DNA from: Blastocatellia bacterium
Lineage (GTDB): Bacteria; Acidobacteriota; Blastocatellia; Pyrinomonadales; Pyrinomonadaceae
Direction of reading: 5' to 3'
Assembly (NCBI GenBank): GCA_003168335.1
Contig: PMSM01000010.1
Span: forward strand, 657,588-721,587
DNA length: 64,000 nt
Shown here: piece by piece, positions 59,818 to 64,000 of the stretch
How positions within the stretch are numbered: position 1 is the stretch's first letter
Layout: every line of letters begins with the position of its first letter
Position numbers and translations under genes: made by a program
Notes under the pieces: generated by a model
What the model was told of the DNA's origin: nothing
What the model saw: only the letters and a program-made list of their open reading frames with translations
Databases searched by the model: none

Positions 59818-60852
59818 TTATTCTGTCAAGAGACCGTTCTCTGCGCGGTACGCGAGAAGATTGAGTCTTGAGACATAGGTTTCCATGAATATCTTCCCTG
59901 AATACCGGGCGGCCGACGTTCCACGCAACTTAGGATCTGGGTCGCAGAGTTCCGTCACAATACCACACAGATTCGCCCGGACGCTTTCGGGAACGTGAGA
60001 ACCAAAGGTCCTAATTGCGTTGGCAAAGGCATAACGCACATAAGGTAAGATATCTGAGTAGTTCCGGATCCACGCGCCTGGGTGGTGAACTGGATCCAAG
60101 TGCGAAAATAGTAGAGCGGTCATGCTAGTGCGCGCAAAGAAGAAAACAACCATGCTGCCAAGCAAGTAGGCATCTGTTCCGATATTTCGTACGTTCCATT
60201 CAACTTCTCTCTGACCATAAAGAAACTCTGGAGGAGAATACGCCTTGTCTCCCGGCCAAGGCGCGTCGTCGTGTGGCGACACATGCCCACTGTAGGCGGC
60301 GCGACCAAGATCACTAACCTTGCATATTTTTTCATGAAATACGAGAACATTTGACGGCTTTATGTCTAGGTGAGCAATTGTTTCGCCGTGTAGCTGTTTC
60401 AATCCCACCGCGACGTTGTGAAGCGATCTAAGTGACCATGCAAGATCAACTTTCTCTGACAAATCCAAGTAGGCTCGGACGTCACGGTCGGCCAGTTCAA
60501 AAATCAGGTACGGAACGACGCCAAGACTACCAAAGCCGTCAACATTCGTTTTCCCATCGGTGAGGGCAAGAACAACCCTGTCGAGCCGACGCTGCTTACA
60601 CCGTTCGAGGACCGTTCGCTCAAAAACGAAAGCTTCGGTCACTTCGTTCATTGCAAGCACAGGATCTGATTTCTCAATTGCCTTAGTGAAATCCATTGCT
60701 TTGAGAAAACCTTTCCTGCCGTTTGGCGCTTCAACTATATAGCCGACCGAGAATACGCCGCCGGTTCCGTTTTGTGACAGCGGTACAAGTTCAATCACTT
60801 TCCAACCATCATCGAGAGTTCTTCCCAAAAGGCTTTCTGCTGGTGTTGACAT
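59818..60852 (-). CDS. Serine/threonine protein kinase-like protein with DLG motif
   Basis: 344 residues. Glycine loop-like PLSQNGTGGVFSVGYIVEA at 24-42 and a likely lysine K51, catalytic loop HLDIKPSN at 161-168 (D163, K165, N168), and DLG at 181-183 in place of DFG, then an activation-segment GDKAYSPPEFLYG. The catalytic loop is intact, so it is probably active, with Leu replacing Phe of DFG as in some small-molecule-like kinases. No membrane segment or PASTA domain. AAGGAG precedes the ATG, and a TPR gene follows. Confidence 0.8.
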   Translation of the reverse strand: MSTPAESLLGRTLDDGWKVIELVPLSQNGTGGVFSVGYIVEAPNGRKGFLKAMDFTKAIEKSDPVLAMNEVTEAFVFERTVLERCKQRRLDRVVLALTDGKTNVDGFGSLGVVPYLIFELADRDVRAYLDLSEKVDLAWSLRSLHNVAVGLKQLHGETIAHLDIKPSNVLVFHEKICKVSDLGRAAYSGHVSPHDDAPWPGDKAYSPPEFLYGQREVEWNVRNIGTDAYLLGSMVVFFFARTSMTALLFSHLDPVHHPGAWIRNYSDILPYVRYAFANAIRTFGSHVPESVRANLCGIVTELCDPDPKLRGTSAARYSGKIFMETYVSRLNLLAYRAENGLLTE

Positions 60853-60885
60853 TCCAATTCTCCTTAACGTTAGTCTTAGGCCATG

Positions 60886-60920
60886 GAGAAAACAAAAACC
60901 GCCGCGAAGCCTCGCGACGG
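60886..60920 (-). terminator. Terminator upstream of the kinase gene
   Basis: Minus strand: CCGTCGCGA-GGCT-TCGCGGCGG followed by TTTTTGTTTTCTC, with one mismatch in a nine-pair stem. It sits 35 bases before the kinase ATG and would stop transcription coming from nrdJ, or act as an attenuator for the kinase pair. Confidence 0.6.
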
Positions 60921-61103
60921 CCGAGTTGGTTTTGAAGGCTTGGGCTACTCTTAGCGGAAGTCTGGAAAACTAGAACTGGTCAATGGGATCGCGAGGTGAG
61001 TTCTCGCCTGTTCAAACTGCTGAACGTCGGGGCGAACAAAACCTGCTGGCTCTAAATCTACTTATCTAAAACGTCCTCTCCTAATAATCAACTAGCTTCT
61101 ATG

Positions 61104-61213
61104 ACCCATCCGCTCACGCGGATGGTACTGACCTCATCTCTACGCCCTCCCGGTGGGGCTACTGCCTGATCCCGATCAACCCGGTCGCTACCGCTCCCGG
61201 TACTGACCTCATT
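61104..61213 (-). repeat. Cluster of family II and III repeats after nrdJ
   Basis: On the minus strand, two copies of ATGAGGTCAGTACC (61199-61213 and 61124-61137) each lead into a CGG/CCG-rich hairpin, e.g. ATCCGC-GTGA-GCGGAT near 61107-61124. Between them GTAGCCCCACCGGGAGGGCG is a diverged family III word. Confidence 0.65.
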
Positions 61214-61253
61214 GCGTGCGGAGCCCTTGCTTACGCGCGGGCTTCTGACACGT

Positions 61254-63827
61254 TCATTTACACTTCGAAAACCCACAATCGCGACAGAAATCGCATCCAC
61301 TCGCATGTTCCAGTTGCCCGGAGCATTCGGGGCAACGGCCTATCATCGTGGACATGATCGCGCCGGTGACTTGAGTAGTATTCGTGCTCTGTTGTTTGCC
61401 GAGGGCCCTGGCCGAATCGGGATGACCTTTCAAACGCCGGTTGGTGATCAAGATGCATTCGGCCACGGCTTGTTCGGGCGAAGTCAGCAGGCGTTCGTTG
61501 AACCATACGGCGTGGGTGCCGGTGACCTTGTTCAGGCTGTAACTAACTTCGGCGGCGTCGAATCCGCCGCGCAGCATCTTTGAAGCCAGCATGCCGACAC
61601 CACCACTGATGGGACCGGTGGCAAAGACTTCCTGAATCATCTCGTTGTCGTGATTGACGGTGACATAGAGATTCTGTCCGTCGAAAGGAATTCGCCAGGT
61701 GGCCCCGACGAGTTCGCGCGGGCGTTCCAGACGAATCGCGCCCTGCTTTCGCGCCGCTGCTTCAGCTTCTGCCAGACGCCGCGCCGCCGCTTCGTTCTCT
61801 GATTCGGTGCGCGCAGTCGCGGCTTCATCGATAGCTTCAACCACGGTCGTGGTCGTCACCACGGTGGCCGGCTCGTTCTTCGTCTCCTGCTTCATCGAAG
61901 TCAGCACCTGATTCTCTCTTGAGCCATCGCGGTAGTAACTCACGGCTTTGCAGCCAAGCTGTCGCGCCAGGCGATAGAGATGGTCGACTGACTCGACCGT
62001 GTCGTTGACGGCGCCGTTGCAGGTTTTGGAAACGCTGTTGTCGACGTTGCGCTGGGCGGCCGCGAGCACGTGCACGTGCTGCTCAGCGCTGATGGACATC
62101 GCCGAAATGAAATAAGAAGGCAGCTCGTGCTCATGCTCGACCACGTAGCTGGCGGCCGCGTCGATTGAATCCGGATCGGTTTGATCGACATCCAACCCGA
62201 GGGCCTGCGCCGCCAGGGTGTGAACGTAGGTGCGGGTGCCGAGAGTGTCCTTGCGCACGTACGCCCATGAGAAGTTGGGTTCAACTCCCGACGACGTTTC
62301 TGCCACCAGGGAAATCGTGCCCGTAGGCGCGATCGTCGTTACTTCATAGTTACGCGGGGTGAGCGGAACTTCAGGTGAGATGCCAATCTCGTTGTAGATG
62401 AAATTGGCGTAGGCTTCGCGATTGGCCTCCAGTTCAGGGAACACACCGCGCTCTGCGCCGAGACGCAGACTTTCATTCCAGGCTTCGCGACGAACAAATC
62501 CCATCACTTCGTCCATCAAATCAATCGACGCCGGCGAGCCGTAAGTGATCTTCAGATCCAGACACAGATCGGCAAAGCCCATAATGCCCAGACCCACCGG
62601 GCGGGTCCGCTTCACGACATCGTTAATTTCCGGCAGCGGCCAGGCGCAGGTGTCGATTACGTTGTCGAGAAAACGCGTGCACTGATGAGTAACCTCAGCC
62701 AGCCGGTCCCAATCCAGACGCTGTTCGCGATCATAGAACTTGGCCACGTCGATCGACCCGAGATTGCACGAATTCGAGAAATGCAGGAACTGCTCTCCGC
62801 AGGGATTGCAGGACATGATCGGCCCCATCGAGTTGATCATGTGGTTATGACGATTGACTTCGTCGATGAAGGCTATACCGGGCTCGGCATAGCGGTGCGC
62901 GCTGGCCACAATGCGGTTCCAGATGTCCGGCGCGTAAGCCATGCCCGGAGTAGGCGGCTCTTCAATCATCGCATCAGAAAGATCGGCGATGTCGAAGGAC
63001 TCTTTATCGCGGAAGGTGACACTGGAACCATCGGGACGACGATAGACAACGTAGTCGCGGCCGGTGACGGGATCGAAAATTGGATCGGTCCACAACTGGC
63101 CATCAAAGTCGAGTTGATACCATTCGTTGTGCTCAACCGCGTCGAGAAACCTGTCGGTAACGTTGACCGAGATATTGAAGTTGGTCAGTGAGTGCTGATC
63201 ATTCTTGGCATGAATGAACCGCAGGATGTCGGGATGCGTGACGCGCATCATGCCCATGTTGGCGCCGCGCCGCACTCCGCCCTGCTTCACGGTGTCGGTC
63301 GTCGTATTGAAAATATTCATGAACGACACCGGACCGCTGGCTACGCCGTGAGTGGTGCTCACCATGGCGCCGCTGGGTCGCAGCTTTTCAAACGTGAAGC
63401 CGGTGCCTCCACCGGTCTGATGAATTATGGCGGCGTCCGTTGCCGTCTTCATGATGCCGGCGATCGAGTCAGGCACATCGAGCACAAAGCAGGCAGCCAG
63501 TTGTCCGTTCGGTTTGCCGGCATTTACCAGGCACGGCGTGTTGGGAACGAATTCGCGCGCCATCATGATGTCCGACATGGCACTGAAGAATTCATCGCGC
63601 TTTTCCGGATCGGTTTCGGCAACCGACACGTGGGCCACCACGCGGGCGACGATGTCGGGCCATTCTTCCAGTGAGGCGGCGCGCGCATCTTTCAGCGAAT
63701 AGCGCTTCGAGATTACGCGCTTGGCATTCAGGCCGAGCGGGCTTATCTGGCGCTCGAAGGAAACAATCGGTTCGGGAATTTCGTTTCGAGATACCTTCGT
63801 CATCTTCGCACCACTCGCCGTATTCAT
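61254..63827 (-). CDS. nrdJ: Cobalamin-dependent ribonucleotide reductase, class II
   Basis: 857 residues, close to full length for this type. Visible parts: [95 protein letters not shown], and the substrate-channel [11 protein letters not shown]. The N-terminal and NPCGE cysteines provide the redox pair and thiyl radical site. The C-terminus is [27 protein letters not shown], a zinc ribbon with redox cysteines found in NrdJ. It makes deoxynucleotides with adenosylcobalamin. No cobalamin riboswitch motif was recognised in the 170 bases upstream. Confidence 0.95.
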   Translation of the reverse strand: MNTASGAKMTKVSRNEIPEPIVSFERQISPLGLNAKRVISKRYSLKDARAASLEEWPDIVARVVAHVSVAETDPEKRDEFFSAMSDIMMAREFVPNTPCLVNAGKPNGQLAACFVLDVPDSIAGIMKTATDAAIIHQTGGGTGFTFEKLRPSGAMVSTTHGVASGPVSFMNIFNTTTDTVKQGGVRRGANMGMMRVTHPDILRFIHAKNDQHSLTNFNISVNVTDRFLDAVEHNEWYQLDFDGQLWTDPIFDPVTGRDYVVYRRPDGSSVTFRDKESFDIADLSDAMIEEPPTPGMAYAPDIWNRIVASAHRYAEPGIAFIDEVNRHNHMINSMGPIMSCNPCGEQFLHFSNSCNLGSIDVAKFYDREQRLDWDRLAEVTHQCTRFLDNVIDTCAWPLPEINDVVKRTRPVGLGIMGFADLCLDLKITYGSPASIDLMDEVMGFVRREAWNESLRLGAERGVFPELEANREAYANFIYNEIGISPEVPLTPRNYEVTTIAPTGTISLVAETSSGVEPNFSWAYVRKDTLGTRTYVHTLAAQALGLDVDQTDPDSIDAAASYVVEHEHELPSYFISAMSISAEQHVHVLAAAQRNVDNSVSKTCNGAVNDTVESVDHLYRLARQLGCKAVSYYRDGSRENQVLTSMKQETKNEPATVVTTTTVVEAIDEAATARTESENEAAARRLAEAEAAARKQGAIRLERPRELVGATWRIPFDGQNLYVTVNHDNEMIQEVFATGPISGGVGMLASKMLRGGFDAAEVSYSLNKVTGTHAVWFNERLLTSPEQAVAECILITNRRLKGHPDSARALGKQQSTNTTQVTGAIMSTMIGRCPECSGQLEHASGCDFCRDCGFSKCK

Positions 63828-64000
63828 CTGTTTGCCTTTCCCGCGCGGGAACGCGAGCCGATTTTGGGGACTAAAAGACCTCGACGATACACGATCGCCG
63901 TTTAAAAACTTAAGTTGTATTGCAGGTACTACGGTCGGTTTTTCGAAGTCACAGAAAACCTTGCGGAGTCGGGTTTGAAACCCTTCTGCCCGCCGCCGCC
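63828..64000. other. Upstream region of nrdJ (edge of window)
   Basis: No gene seen. It contains the palindrome AACTTAAGTT at 63907-63916, and a GC-rich hairpin CCCGCGCGGG just before the ATG. NrdR-box-like words were not convincing. Confidence 0.4.

Noticed and set aside
63907-63916. AACTTAAGTT as an NrdR box upstream of nrdJ
   Set aside because: It is palindromic but does not match the NrdR consensus and no second box at the usual spacing was seen.

Overview
The window reads as chromosomal DNA from a free-living bacterium, most likely an Acidobacteriota of the Blastocatellia/Pyrinomonadales kind. This is inferred from gene content: secreted TPR, FecR and CHAT proteins, large ECF sigma factors next to zinc-finger anti-sigma/TPR proteins, an M64 peptidase, cobalamin-dependent ribonucleotide reductase, many Shine-Dalgarno-led genes, and intergenic space rich in short hairpin repeats. 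No rRNA, CRISPR array or complete tRNA gene was seen.

Layout. 1-4.6 kb: secreted TPR and FecR proteins and a HigBA/RelE-type toxin-antitoxin pair with an operator in its promoter. 4.6-12.3 kb: a sigma54 activator, a secreted S9 peptidase, a tiny secreted proline-rich protein, a secreted TPR-CHAT protein and an unknown gene. 12.5-15.1 kb: anti-sigma/TPR and ECF sigma pair, whose 3' end abuts the 3' half of a tRNA-Leu. 15.3-24.4 kb: a four-gene, co-directional defence-type operon (SNF2 helicase, AIPR protein with a nuclease-like N-terminus, type III-like methyltransferase, type III-like restriction helicase-nuclease). 24.6-29.4 kb: accessory DNA with fragments of three more tRNAs, a small ribbon-helix-helix operon, two divergent membrane proteins and a decayed tyrosine integrase.

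29.5-33.5 kb: a minus-strand redox/electrophile-stress group (MarR, pirin, F420-reductase-like NADP enzyme, Old Yellow Enzyme, DoxX) with a clear MarR-type operator over its promoter. 33.6-43.1 kb: M64 peptidase, an unknown 179-aa protein, lactate permease, MFS exporter, DedA and a B12-binding radical SAM enzyme. 43.3-50.5 kb: two Crp/Fnr paralogues flanking a fatty-acid desaturase remnant, secreted metallo-beta-lactamase-fold and dienelactone hydrolases, two paralogous disordered secreted proteins, and a zinc-ribbon membrane protein. 50.6-56 kb: a second radical SAM enzyme, STAS protein, and several small genes including two paralogous Cro-type regulators, one of which appears to start at ATT. 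56-64 kb: MsrB, OsmC, a kinase-TPR pair and nrdJ, separated by dense structured repeats.

The two points most worth attention are (a) the four-gene helicase-AIPR-Mod-Res operon bracketed by tRNA fragments, a candidate composite antiviral system, and (b) a family of two-hairpin intergenic elements whose stems differ in sequence but keep pairing, joined by a nearly constant linker ending in ATAGCC, which looks selected for structure.
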